From contig NZ_VZII01000008.1 of assembly GCF_009391885.1 (NCBI RefSeq), positions 1 to 64,000 on the forward strand: a stretch of DNA of 64,000 nt. Reading direction: 5' to 3'. This DNA comes from Pseudomonas sp. MN1F (GTDB lineage Bacteria; Pseudomonadota; Gammaproteobacteria; Pseudomonadales; Pseudomonadaceae). Position numbers and translations under genes: made by a program. This document shows positions 8,398 to 17,687 of the stretch, piece after piece. A model generated the notes under the pieces. It was given only the letters and a program-made list of their open reading frames with translations. It did no database searches and was not told the origin of the DNA. The first letter of the stretch is position 1. Each line of letters opens with the position of its first letter.

Positions 8398-8626
8398 CAA
8401 GCCCTGCGAAACCGCTTTGGCGCGGCATATTCCGTCGCATTGCCATCATTGGAACGCGCCGTAATGGCAGTCGAGCTCCACCGGCTCGACGGCAAAAAAT
8501 GAGACCCGCTTCACTTTTTGAAAAAAACTTTTCACGCCAATTTTTACCGCTCTCTTAGCACTTCCGCCCCCTGACTTTAGGGGCCAAAGCCCCATTTCAC
8601 GCACTCGAAACCTTCAACCAATGGCA

Positions 8627-8642
8627 TGGCGCCATCATTGCG
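8627..8642 (+). promoter_or_regulatory. Sigma-54-like promoter upstream of the T6SS structural operon
   Basis: TGGCGC, five bases, then TTGCG gives GG-N10-GC, close to the RpoN consensus TGGCAC-N5-TTGC. It lies in the ~420-base gene-free stretch 8398-8820, about 180 bases before the first structural gene and in the right orientation. RpoN control of T6SS operons is known in several proteobacteria. No bacterial enhancer-binding protein gene is in the window. Confidence 0.5.
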
Positions 8643-8820
8643 CCGCATCACAAAACAGGGAAAAAATCGCGCCCCTCACCGGAACTTCTTCCGCAGTGGG
8701 GTGCCCTACTCGGCATTGCTGGCAACACGATATTCATGTGCCAGCACTCAAATTGCCGCAGCCGAGAGGCGCGATTTTCAGGTCCACGCCATTGGCGTTT
8801 CAGGACGATCAAGCAGGCTC

Positions 8821-9585
8821 ATGGACGATGTACCGATGACACAGACATTCGATGTCGAAGCACTGATCAAGCTGCGTAGCCAGACGCGGGCGATCTCCGA
8901 TGCGCTGAAGGCGCAGGCGGCGGATTACCTTGCCACCGTGGCACCGCTGATCCGTCCGCAAACCCTGTTTGGCGAATACCTGCAAGGCGCCCAGCGCAGC
9001 AGCGGGCGCGAAACACAGGGCCATTTCCAGTCGTTGATCGAACTCTACGAGCGCATTGGCTCGGCCGCGCCGTTCCAGCTGGTCAGCGAGCTGGAAGTGC
9101 CGCTGAACCTGATCAGCACTACCCCCGAACTGTTCCCGCTGGAATACGACAAGGTCCTCGAACAGAGCGGCCAGGTCATCCGTATCACCAGCCCGACGCG
9201 CTGGGTGGTGGGCTTCCACGCGTTCGACCTGGCGCAGTTTCGCAACGTCATCAAAGACCCCAACCGCAGCAGCGCCGAGCTGTACCGCTTCGTGGTGCAC
9301 TACCTGGTGCTGTTCTACTGCCTGAGCAAGTCGCCAGGCCTGGGCCGCCTGTTCGAAGGCCTGCGCTACGGGCTGAGCTTCGAGCGCCTGAAGGGCTTTG
9401 GCGACCTGCCGTTCTGCGTCATCAGCTCACCGGTGCGCTCGGAACTTCCGGACGATTCGGTCATCCGTAGCAGCACGCAGATTGCCGGCAACACCAGCTT
9501 CGAAGAGCTGGTGGGGCGCGACAACATCCTGGAAATGAACGACGACATCCGTCAGCGCCTGCTGCTGACGATCGAAGGACTGTAA
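8821..9585 (+). CDS. Conserved-looking T6SS-linked protein of unknown function (first gene of structural operon)
   Basis: A 254-residue cytoplasmic protein from ATG at 8821 (MDDVPMTQTFDVEALIKLRS); ATG at 8836 is an alternative. It has a helical N-terminus, a middle with LELYERIG-like helices and beta segments (FQLVSELEVPLNLISTTPEL), and a C-terminal region with FGDLPFCVISSPVRSELPDD. There is no signal peptide or membrane helix. It sits 64 bases before tssB and leads the operon, so a structural or assembly role (baseplate or sheath accessory) is likely. I do not recognise a named Tss or Tag family. It is not TssA, which is present at the other end of the operon. Confidence 0.75.
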   Translation: MDDVPMTQTFDVEALIKLRSQTRAISDALKAQAADYLATVAPLIRPQTLFGEYLQGAQRSSGRETQGHFQSLIELYERIGSAAPFQLVSELEVPLNLISTTPELFPLEYDKVLEQSGQVIRITSPTRWVVGFHAFDLAQFRNVIKDPNRSSAELYRFVVHYLVLFYCLSKSPGLGRLFEGLRYGLSFERLKGFGDLPFCVISSPVRSELPDDSVIRSSTQIAGNTSFEELVGRDNILEMNDDIRQRLLLTIEGL

Positions 9586-9649
9586 CGCGCAGGGCCCGGT
9601 CACGGGCCGCGCAATGATTCGCAGCGAATTGCTCGCACTGGAGAACACG

Positions 9650-10189
9650 ATGGCGAAGAAGGAAAGCACCCAGCACAAACTCGACCGCGTTCGCGCGCCT
9701 CGGGTCCATATCACCTACGACGTGGACATCGGCGATGCCATCGAGAAAAAGGAGCTGCCCTTTGTCGTCGGCGTGCTGGGCGATTTCTCCGGCAACCCGC
9801 TGGAGCCGCTGCCCAAGCTCAAGGACCGCAAGTTCGTCTTCATCGACCGCGACAACTTCAACGGCGTGCTCAAGGGCATCAAGCCGCGGCTGACCTACCG
9901 CGTCGACAACACCCTGGCCAAGAACGGCACCCAGCTGGGCGTCGAGCTGAACTTCAACAGCCTCGAAGACTTCGAGCCACAGAATGTGGTGAAGCAGGTC
10001 GAGCCGCTGCGCAAGCTGCTGGAAGTGCGTAACAAACTGGCCGACCTGCGCAACAAGATGGGCGGCAACGACAAGCTCGAAGAGCTGCTGATGGACGTGC
10101 TGCAGAACACCGAAAAGCTCAAGACATTGGGCCAGGAATTCGGCCGTGAAGCCGAAGTGAAAGACCCGTCCAGCGACGATCGCGCCTGA
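9650..10189 (+). CDS. tssB: T6SS contractile sheath small subunit TssB
   Basis: A 179-residue TssB/VipA. Typical features are KLDRVRAPRVHITYDVDIGD near the start, then LPFVVGVLGDFSGNP, KFVFIDRDNFN and the C-terminal KLLEVRNKLADLR helix. TssB pairs with TssC to form the cytoplasmic sheath whose contraction drives the Hcp tube. ATG at 9650 has GGAG nine bases upstream and matches the family N-terminus; an earlier in-frame ATG adds unrelated residues. tssC follows at 14 bases. Confidence 0.97.
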   Translation: MAKKESTQHKLDRVRAPRVHITYDVDIGDAIEKKELPFVVGVLGDFSGNPLEPLPKLKDRKFVFIDRDNFNGVLKGIKPRLTYRVDNTLAKNGTQLGVELNFNSLEDFEPQNVVKQVEPLRKLLEVRNKLADLRNKMGGNDKLEELLMDVLQNTEKLKTLGQEFGREAEVKDPSSDDRA

Positions 10190-10203
10190 GCAGGAGCCCG
10201 AAC

Positions 10204-11706
10204 ATGACCGACAAGCAAACCGCACCGCAACAGGCCGGCGACCTGGTCGAAGTGGAAAACTTCGCCCCGCAGCCATCGCTGCTCGACAGCATCATTTCGC
10301 AAAGCCGCGTGGCCCGCTCCGACACCGAGCGCAACCGCACCCGCGACCTGATCGGCGAACTCGTAAACCAGGTGCTCGAGGGCGAAATGACCCCGAGCAA
10401 AGACCTGATCGCCGTGCTCGACGCGCGCATCGCCGAAATCGATTCGATGCTCTCCGAGCAGATGAACGAGATCATGCACGCCCGTGAGTTCCAGCAGCTG
10501 GAAGCCTCCTGGCGCGGCCTGAAGTACCAGGTCGACCAGACCGAAACCAGCACCACGCTGAAGATCCACCTGCTCAACGCCTCGAAGAAAGACCTGGTGC
10601 GCGACCTCAAGGCCGCCAGCGAATTCGACCAGAGCGCGCTGTTCAAGAAGGTCTACGAAGAAGAGTACGGCACCTTCGGTGGCGCCCCGTTCGGCATGCT
10701 GATCGGCGACTACGAGTTCAAGCGCAGCCCCGAAGACATGTACCTGCTCGAAGAGATCTCGCACGTCGCCGCTGCGGCCCACGCGCCGTTCATCTCGGCG
10801 GCCTCGCCCGAGCTGTTCGGCTGGGACTCGTTCACCGAGATGTCCGGCCCGCGTGACCTGGCGAAGATCTTCGACACCGTCGAATACGCCAAGTGGAAGT
10901 CGTTCCGCGCCTCGGAAGATTCGCGCTACGTCGGCCTCACCCTGCCCCACGTGCTTGGCCGCCTGCCGTATGGCCCGGATACCACGCCGGTGGAAGAATT
11001 CAACTTCGTCGAAAGCGTCGACGGCCGCGACCACAACAAGTACCTGTGGATGAACGCCGCCTACGCCCTCGGCACCCGCGTCACCGATGCGTTCTCGCGC
11101 TACGGCTGGTGCGTGGCGATCCGCGGCGTCGAAGGTGGCGGCCTGGTCGAAGGCCTGCCGACTCACACCTTCAAGACCGATGACGGCGAAATCGCCCTCA
11201 AGTGCCCGACCGAGATCGCCATCACCGACCGCCGCGAAAAAGAGCTGTCGGACCTCGGCTTCATCCCTCTGGTGCACTGCAAGGGCACTGACTACGCGGC
11301 CTTCTTCGGCACCCAGTCGGCGCAGAAGCAGAAGCAGTACAACACCGACATCGCCAACGCCAACGCACGCCTGTCGGCGCAGCTGCAGTACATCTTCGCC
11401 ACCTCGCGTATCGCCCACTACATGAAGGCGATCATGCGCGACAAGATCGGCAGCTTCGCCTCGCGCATGGATGTGGAACGCTTCCTCAACCAGTGGCTGG
11501 CCAGCTACGTGCTGCTCGACGACACCGCAAGCCAGGAGGCCAAGGCCAAGTTCCCGCTGCGCGAAGCCCGTGCCGAGGTGTTCGAAGTGCCCGGCAAGCC
11601 AGGCGTGTACAAGGCCGTGACCTACCTGCGCCCGCACTACCAGCTCGACGAACTGACCGCCTCGCTGCGCCTGGTCGCCGAACTGCCGCAAGGCGCCCGC
11701 GGCTGA
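10204..11706 (+). CDS. tssC: T6SS contractile sheath large subunit TssC
   Basis: A 500-residue TssC/VipB, the usual length. Signatures include LEASWRGLKYQV, GMLIGDYEFKRSPED, the long catalogue of conserved motifs around VGLTLPHVLGRLPYG and FNFVESVDGRDHNKYLWMN, and the C-terminal VYKAVTYLRPHYQLDEL. It forms the sheath with TssB and is the substrate-side partner of the ClpV recycling ATPase. It is separated from tssB by 14 bases and followed 26 bases later by tssE. Confidence 0.98.
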   Translation: MTDKQTAPQQAGDLVEVENFAPQPSLLDSIISQSRVARSDTERNRTRDLIGELVNQVLEGEMTPSKDLIAVLDARIAEIDSMLSEQMNEIMHAREFQQLEASWRGLKYQVDQTETSTTLKIHLLNASKKDLVRDLKAASEFDQSALFKKVYEEEYGTFGGAPFGMLIGDYEFKRSPEDMYLLEEISHVAAAAHAPFISAASPELFGWDSFTEMSGPRDLAKIFDTVEYAKWKSFRASEDSRYVGLTLPHVLGRLPYGPDTTPVEEFNFVESVDGRDHNKYLWMNAAYALGTRVTDAFSRYGWCVAIRGVEGGGLVEGLPTHTFKTDDGEIALKCPTEIAITDRREKELSDLGFIPLVHCKGTDYAAFFGTQSAQKQKQYNTDIANANARLSAQLQYIFATSRIAHYMKAIMRDKIGSFASRMDVERFLNQWLASYVLLDDTASQEAKAKFPLREARAEVFEVPGKPGVYKAVTYLRPHYQLDELTASLRLVAELPQGARG

Positions 11707-11732
11707 CCGGCCGCTGTGTACAGGGATGACAC

Positions 11733-12215
11733 ATGAGTAACCAGGCCCGCCTGCTGCCCTCGCTGCTCGACCGACTGCTGGACGACCGTCCCTACCAGTC
11801 GGCCGAAGCGGCCGCGCAGCGCACCTGTTCGCTGGCCGAGTACAAGGCGAGCATCGTCCGCGACCTCGAGGTGCTGGTGAATACCCGCCAGTCCCTGGTC
11901 GCCGAGGAGCTCGACGGCTTCAGCCAGCTCGGTGGTTCCATCCTTGAATACGGCATGCCCGACTTCATCAGCCGCAGCGTGCTCGACCCCCATGATCGCC
12001 GGCTCATCCAGCAACAGCTGGAGCGGGCGATCAGCACCGGCGACCGGCGTTTTCGCCGGGTGCGGGTGCAGCTGCTGGCCCAGGAGAACGGCCACCGCAT
12101 GTTGACCTTCCGCGTGGACGCCGTGCTGCGTCTGCAGGACATCAGCCGCCAGGTGTCGTTCGACGCCGTGCTGCAGGTCAACACCCAGGAATACAAAGTG
12201 CAGAACCTCAACTGA
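11733..12215 (+). CDS. tssE: T6SS baseplate protein TssE (gp25-like)
   Basis: A 160-residue gp25/GPW-family baseplate wedge protein. It starts MSNQARLLPSLLDRLLDD, has LNTRQSLVAEELDGF-like and GMPDF motifs typical of TssE, and ends with the VQVNTQEYKVQNLN-type strand. It initiates sheath polymerisation at the baseplate. ATG at 11733 has an AGGGATGA element upstream. The stop overlaps the tssF start (TGATG). Confidence 0.94.
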   Translation: MSNQARLLPSLLDRLLDDRPYQSAEAAAQRTCSLAEYKASIVRDLEVLVNTRQSLVAEELDGFSQLGGSILEYGMPDFISRSVLDPHDRRLIQQQLERAISTGDRRFRRVRVQLLAQENGHRMLTFRVDAVLRLQDISRQVSFDAVLQVNTQEYKVQNLN

Positions 12216-14035
12216 TGCTCGACGAACTGCTGCCCTACTACGAAAAGGAACTGTCGCACCTGCGCTTCCTCGGCCAGGAGTTTGCCGCGCAGTACCCGAA
12301 GATTGCTTCGCGGCTGCTGATCGAGGGCGACAACTGCGAAGACCCGCACACCGAGCGCCTGATCGAGGCGTTCTCGTTCCTGTCTGCGCGGGTGCACAAG
12401 AAGCTCGATGACGAGTTTCCGGAAATCGTCGAATCCTTCCTTGAGGTGCTGTACCCGCACTACCTGCGCCCTACCCCGTCGATGTCGATCGCCGAGCTGA
12501 GCCTGGGCAAGCACGAGAAGGTCACCGAAGCCTACCGCGTGGCGCGCCACACCGAGATGCATGCCAATGCCGTGGAAGGTGTGGTGTGCAAGTTCCGCAC
12601 CTGCTACCCGGTGGAGCTGTGGCCGATCAGCGTGCAACAGGCGTCGTTCGCGGAAATGGAACGTTCGGCCTTCAACGGCCACAGCGCCGACCTGGTGGCT
12701 CGCCTGCGCATCCGCCTGCAAGCCACCAGCGATGTGCTGTTCGGCCAGCTGGAAATCGATACCTTGCGGTTTTTCCTCGACGGTGAAGCGACGCTGATGC
12801 TGCAGCTGTACGAGCTGCTGTTCAACAACCTGGCCAAAGCCACCCTGAGCTTCCAGGACGAAGGCCGCAGCCGCGAAGTCGCGCTGCCGGCCACCGCCCT
12901 GAAGGCCGTCGGCTATGCCCGTGACGAAGGCCTGGTGGACTACTCCGAGCGCTCGTTCCTGGGCTATCGCCTGCTGCACGAGTACTTCACCTTCCCCGAC
13001 AAATTCATGTTCTTCGACCTCAGTGGCTTTGCCCGCATCCTGCAGGGCAAGGCGATCGAGCAGGTCGAGATCAACTTCTACTTCTCCGACTACGACCTCA
13101 GCGAGCGCCTGGCGCGGCTGGCCCAGAACATCGGGCGCAACAACTTCAAGCTCAACTGCACGCCGATCATCAACCTGTTCCGCCAGCAGGCCGAGCCGAT
13201 CAAGCTGACCCACACCCAGCACGAATACCCGGTCACCCCCGACACCCGGCTGCACAATGCCGCCGAAGTGGTGTCGATCGACCGCGTGCGCCGGGTGCGC
13301 AAGCTTGGTGGCATCGACCAGGTTGCCACCTGCCAGCCGTTCTTCGAGCCACGTGGCGAGCAAGACCCGCACACCAGCTTCTGGATTGCCCGCCGGCGCA
13401 ACCAGGGCGACGCCACGGCCATGAGCATCCGCGTGGTCGACCGCGACCTGGAACTGATCGATGGCAGCAGCGACACCCTGAGCATCGGCCTGACCTGCAG
13501 CAACCGCGATGTGCCGTTGATGCTGCCATTCGGTGGCGAGCGTGGCGACTTCATCATCCCGGCCAACTCGGTGATCAAGGACATCCGCTGCCTGCGCAAA
13601 CCCACCGCCACCGTGCGTGTGCCGCTGGGCAAGGGCCTGATCTGGCGGCTGATCGCGCACCTGTCGCTGAACCACCTGTCGCTGGTCAGCCAGGGCCGCG
13701 AAGTGCTGCTCGAACTGCTGTCGCTGTACAACTACCGCAACGTCTCGGCCATTCGCAAACAGATCAACGGCATCAAGGCCATCAGCAGCGAGCCGGTGGT
13801 CGCACGCATCGGCCACCCACGGCCGAACTTCGTCCGCGGGGTAGGCATCACCCTGACCCTCGACGAAAGCCAGTTCACCGGCAGCGGCGTGTTCCTGTTC
13901 GGCATGGTGCTGGACCACTTCTTCGGCCAGTACTGCTCGATGAACAGCTTCACCCGACTCAGCCTGCGCTCCCAACAACGAGAAAAGAGAATCGTCCAAT
14001 GGCCAGCACGCACTGGCGATCAGCCCCTGGTCTGA
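12215..14035 (+). CDS. tssF: T6SS baseplate protein TssF
   Basis: A 606-residue TssF/ImpG. Family hallmarks are visible: MLDELLPYYEKELSHLR at the start, FAAQYPKIASRL, DPHTERLIEAFSFLSARVHKKLDD, and later LNHLSLVSQGREVLLELL. It forms the baseplate wedge with TssG, TssE and TssK. It is translationally coupled to tssE and overlaps tssG by 37 bases at its 3' end. Confidence 0.97.
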   Translation: MLDELLPYYEKELSHLRFLGQEFAAQYPKIASRLLIEGDNCEDPHTERLIEAFSFLSARVHKKLDDEFPEIVESFLEVLYPHYLRPTPSMSIAELSLGKHEKVTEAYRVARHTEMHANAVEGVVCKFRTCYPVELWPISVQQASFAEMERSAFNGHSADLVARLRIRLQATSDVLFGQLEIDTLRFFLDGEATLMLQLYELLFNNLAKATLSFQDEGRSREVALPATALKAVGYARDEGLVDYSERSFLGYRLLHEYFTFPDKFMFFDLSGFARILQGKAIEQVEINFYFSDYDLSERLARLAQNIGRNNFKLNCTPIINLFRQQAEPIKLTHTQHEYPVTPDTRLHNAAEVVSIDRVRRVRKLGGIDQVATCQPFFEPRGEQDPHTSFWIARRRNQGDATAMSIRVVDRDLELIDGSSDTLSIGLTCSNRDVPLMLPFGGERGDFIIPANSVIKDIRCLRKPTATVRVPLGKGLIWRLIAHLSLNHLSLVSQGREVLLELLSLYNYRNVSAIRKQINGIKAISSEPVVARIGHPRPNFVRGVGITLTLDESQFTGSGVFLFGMVLDHFFGQYCSMNSFTRLSLRSQQREKRIVQWPARTGDQPLV

Positions 14036-15069
14036 TCGATCAGGCCCGAGCCGAGCCGCACCGATTCGAATTCTTTCAATTGGTGCGCCTGCTCCGCCTG
14101 CACTATAGCCGTACCGGGCGCATGGACCTGGCGACCCGGCCGCACGAAGACCCGCTGCGTTTTCGCACCCAGTTGTCGCTGGCGTTCCCGGCCAGCGAGG
14201 TCAGCGACCTGCACTTCGAGCGCGAAGGCAAGGTGTCCACGGCCGGCCTGCCGCTGTCGGAGGTGCAGGTCACCTTCATGGGCCTGGTCGGGCCATCCGG
14301 CGTGCTGCCGCGCCCGTACACCGAGCTGCTGCTCGAACGCCACGTGCAGTACCGCGACGATGCCGCCCATGCGTTTCTCGACATCTTCTCGCACCGCATG
14401 ACCACGCTGTTCTACGAGGCCTGGCAGAAGTACAAATTCCATATCGAGCATGAGCGCAATGGCACCTCGGGCTTTGATGGCTACCTGCTCAACTTGGTCG
14501 GCCTGGGCCCGCGCGCGCAACAGCTCAAGTTCGAAGAACAGCCGTCAGCGCTGCGCCGCGAACTGTTCAGCTACTTTGCCGGGCTGCTCAGCCAGAAGCC
14601 GCGCAACGCGCTCAACCTTGAAGTGATGCTCGGCTTCTATTTCTCGCTGCCGATCAAGGTCAAGCAGTTCGCCGGGCGCTGGCTGAACCTTGAGCCCGAG
14701 CAATGCACCCAGCTGGGGCGCAAGAACGCGCAACTGGGCCACAGTGCCGTCGCCGGCAAGCGGGTCTGGGACTACCAGTCGTGCATCCGCATCGAACTGG
14801 GCCCGCTGAGCCTGGCCGATTACCAGCGCTTTCAGCCGGGCACCGCGTGCTACCGCAAGCTGGTCGAACTGGTGCGCTTCTATATAGGTGCCGAGCTGGA
14901 CTTCGAAATTGCCCCGCGCCTCAAGCGCGAGGCCGTACCACGCGCCCAGCTGGGCCGCAGCGGCAATGTCGCGCTGGGCTGGCTGGGCTGGCTCAAACGC
15001 CCTGGCCGTGACGCGGAGCCTTCGCGTTGCGCCGTTTTCCACATTCCTTACGATGGGGTCGCCTTGTGA
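13999..15069 (+). CDS. tssG: T6SS baseplate protein TssG
   Basis: A 356-residue TssG/ImpH. It contains FFQLVRLLRLHY, FPASEVSDLHFE, VTFMGLVGPSGVLPRPYTELL, HAFLDIFSHRMTTLFYEAW and LVELVRFYIGAELDFEI, all characteristic of the family. Two TssG copies are thought to join TssF and TssE in the wedge. It begins inside the tssF 3' end and its stop overlaps the GTG start of tssH. Confidence 0.97.
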   Translation: MASTHWRSAPGLIDQARAEPHRFEFFQLVRLLRLHYSRTGRMDLATRPHEDPLRFRTQLSLAFPASEVSDLHFEREGKVSTAGLPLSEVQVTFMGLVGPSGVLPRPYTELLLERHVQYRDDAAHAFLDIFSHRMTTLFYEAWQKYKFHIEHERNGTSGFDGYLLNLVGLGPRAQQLKFEEQPSALRRELFSYFAGLLSQKPRNALNLEVMLGFYFSLPIKVKQFAGRWLNLEPEQCTQLGRKNAQLGHSAVAGKRVWDYQSCIRIELGPLSLADYQRFQPGTACYRKLVELVRFYIGAELDFEIAPRLKREAVPRAQLGRSGNVALGWLGWLKRPGRDAEPSRCAVFHIPYDGVAL

Positions 15070-17663
15070 ACCTGAAGTCTCTGTTCGCCAAGCTCAACGA
15101 AACCAGCCGCTCGGCCACTGAAAGCGCGGCGGCCCTGTGCCTGTCGGAGCACCACTACGACGTCGAGGTGGAGCACCTGCTGCTGCAGCTGCTCGACAAC
15201 GGTGACAGCGACCTGACGCCGATCCTGCGCCACTACGACGTGGTCGCCGAGCGCCTGCAGGCGCAGCTGGTCACCGCCCTGGGTACCTTCAAGAAAGGCA
15301 ACACCCGCACCCCGGCGCTGTCGCCGCACATCACCCGCATGATCGAGCAGGCCTGGCTGCTGGCCTCGATCGAATACGGCGTCGGCCAGGTGCGCAGCGG
15401 CCACCTGCTGCAAGCCCTGCTCGACGACGCCGAACTGCGCCGCGTGGTGGTCGCGTCGGCAGCGGAGCTGGAGAAGATCAACGCCGACGACCTGCGCCTG
15501 AACCTCGCCGCCCTGGTCGAAGGCAGCGCCGAATCGAAGCAGGCCAGCGCCCTGGCCAGCCCGGCAGCAGCAGTCGCCGGCACCGCCAAGGCCGGCGGCA
15601 AGACCCCGGCGCTGGACCAGTACACCGTCAACCTCACCCAGAGTGCCCGCGAAGGCCGCATCGACCCGGTGCTGGGCCGCGAGTTCGAGGTGCGGCAGAT
15701 GGTCGACATCCTTACCCGCCGCCGGCAGAACAACCCCATCCTCACCGGTGAAGCCGGTGTCGGCAAAACCGCCGTGGTCGAAGGCCTGGCCCTGCGCATT
15801 GCCCAGGGCGATGTGCCAGCAGTGCTCAAAGGCGTTGCCCTGCACACCCTCGACCTGGGCCTGCTGCAGGCCGGTGCCGGGGTCAAGGGCGAGTTCGAGA
15901 ACCGCCTCAAGGCCGTGATCGAAGAGGTCAAGCGCAGCCTGCACCCGATCATCCTGTTCATCGACGAAGCCCACACCCTGATCGGCTCTGGCGGCCAGGC
16001 CGGGCAGAACGATGCCGCCAACCTGCTCAAGCCGGCCCTGGCCCGTGGCGAGCTGCGCACCATCGCCGCCACCACCTGGGCCGAATACAAGAAGTACTTC
16101 GAGAAAGACGCCGCCCTCGCCCGCCGCTTCCAGGTGGTCAAGGTCGAAGAGCCTGACGAAGACAAGGCCATCCACATGCTCCGTGGCCTGCTCGGCAAAA
16201 TGCGCGAGCACCACAAGGTGGCGGTAATGGACGAAGCCCTGGTGCAGGCGGTACGCCTGTCCAACCGCTACATCACCGGCCGCCAGCTGCCCGACAAGGC
16301 CGTCAGCGTGCTCGACACCGCCTGTGCGCGCATCGCCCTGGCGCAATCGTCACAGCCCGGTGCCCTGGAAGACTGCCGCCGGCAGATCGACAACCTGCAG
16401 GCCGAAATCGCCGTGCTCGGCCACGAAGCCGGCAAGGGTCACGACCACGCCCGTCGCCTCGGCGAGCTGCAGGCTGCCCTGCAGGCCGAGCAGCAGCAGG
16501 AGCAACAACTGAACGAGCAGTGGCAGCAAGAGCTGGCGTTGGTCGAACAGCTCAAGGCGCTGGACGCCACCAACGACGCCGATGCCACGCAGCTCAACGC
16601 CCTGCGCGCCGAACTTGCCCGGGTGCAAGGCGACCAGCCACTGGTCCACGCGCTGGTCGACAGCGGTGCCATCGCCCAGGTCATCAGCGGCTGGACCGGC
16701 ATCCCGCTGGGCAAGATGCTGCGTGACGAAATCGACACCGTGCAGCGCCTGCCGGCCCTGCTCGGCGAGCGCGTGCTGGGCCAGGACCACGCCCTGCACG
16801 AGATCGGCAAGCGCATCAAGATTTCCCGTGCGCGCATGGAAGATCCGAACAAGCCGATCGGCGTGTTCCTGCTGCTCGGTCCCAGCGGCGTCGGCAAGAC
16901 CGAAACCGCACTGGCCCTGGCCGACACGCTGTACGGCGGTGAGCGCAACCTGATCACCATCAACATGTCCGAGTACCAGGAGGCGCACACCGTGTCGAGC
17001 CTCAAGGGCTCGCCCCCCGGCTACGTCGGCTACGGCGAAGGCGGTGTGTTGACCGAAGCCGTGCGCCGCAAGCCGTACAGCGTGGTGTTGCTCGACGAGG
17101 TGGAAAAGGCCCACCCCGACGTGCTCGAACTGTTCTTCCAGGTGTTCGACAAGGGCGTGCTGGACGACGGCGAAGGCCGCGAGATCAACTTCCGCAACAC
17201 GGTGATCATCCTCACCTCCAACACCGGCACCGAGCGCATCATGCAGACCTGCCTCAATGCCAGCGAACTGCCGACGCCGCAAGCCATCGTCGACGGCCTG
17301 CGCGTAGAGCTCAACCAGGTGTTCAAACCGGCCTTCCTCGGCCGCCTGAGCATCGTGCCGTTCTACCCGGTGCAGGACCAGATCCTCGAGCGCATCGTCG
17401 CCCTCAAGCTGGAACGCATCGCCAAGCGCTTCGCCCGCAACCACCAGGCCGAGCTGAGCTACGACCAGGCGCTGGTCAAGGCCATCGCCGCGCGCTGCAC
17501 CGAGGTCGACAGCGGTGCGCGCAACATCGACAACATCTTGTCCCAGACCCTGATGCCCGAACTCGCCCAGCGCGTGCTCGAGCGCATGGCCCAGGACGCG
17601 CCGATCGAGCGTCTGACCATCGAGCTGGGCAGCGATGGCGATTTCGCCTATCGCCTGGCCTGA
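15066..17663 (+). CDS. tssH: T6SS sheath-recycling ATPase TssH (ClpV)
   Basis: An 866-residue ClpV-type AAA+ ATPase that disassembles contracted TssBC sheaths. It has an N-domain with SEHHYDVEVEHLLLQLLD, a first AAA module with Walker A GEAGVGKTA and Walker B ILFIDEAHTL, a coiled-coil middle region rich in Q and E, a second AAA module with Walker A GPSGVGKTET and Walker B VVLLDEVEKAH, and a C-terminal ClpB D2-small region. The GTG at 15066 overlaps the tssG stop (GTGA) and gives the family-like start VNLKSLFAKLNETSR; the upstream in-frame ATG only adds residues read from inside tssG. Confidence 0.97.
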   Translation: MNLKSLFAKLNETSRSATESAAALCLSEHHYDVEVEHLLLQLLDNGDSDLTPILRHYDVVAERLQAQLVTALGTFKKGNTRTPALSPHITRMIEQAWLLASIEYGVGQVRSGHLLQALLDDAELRRVVVASAAELEKINADDLRLNLAALVEGSAESKQASALASPAAAVAGTAKAGGKTPALDQYTVNLTQSAREGRIDPVLGREFEVRQMVDILTRRRQNNPILTGEAGVGKTAVVEGLALRIAQGDVPAVLKGVALHTLDLGLLQAGAGVKGEFENRLKAVIEEVKRSLHPIILFIDEAHTLIGSGGQAGQNDAANLLKPALARGELRTIAATTWAEYKKYFEKDAALARRFQVVKVEEPDEDKAIHMLRGLLGKMREHHKVAVMDEALVQAVRLSNRYITGRQLPDKAVSVLDTACARIALAQSSQPGALEDCRRQIDNLQAEIAVLGHEAGKGHDHARRLGELQAALQAEQQQEQQLNEQWQQELALVEQLKALDATNDADATQLNALRAELARVQGDQPLVHALVDSGAIAQVISGWTGIPLGKMLRDEIDTVQRLPALLGERVLGQDHALHEIGKRIKISRARMEDPNKPIGVFLLLGPSGVGKTETALALADTLYGGERNLITINMSEYQEAHTVSSLKGSPPGYVGYGEGGVLTEAVRRKPYSVVLLDEVEKAHPDVLELFFQVFDKGVLDDGEGREINFRNTVIILTSNTGTERIMQTCLNASELPTPQAIVDGLRVELNQVFKPAFLGRLSIVPFYPVQDQILERIVALKLERIAKRFARNHQAELSYDQALVKAIAARCTEVDSGARNIDNILSQTLMPELAQRVLERMAQDAPIERLTIELGSDGDFAYRLA

Positions 17664-17687
17664 CCCGTACAAGGAGGTTTAGCCGTC

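Noticed and set aside
11792..13999. 735-codon minus-strand open frame over tssE-tssF
   Set aside because: Pure antisense shadow of two well-recognised genes.
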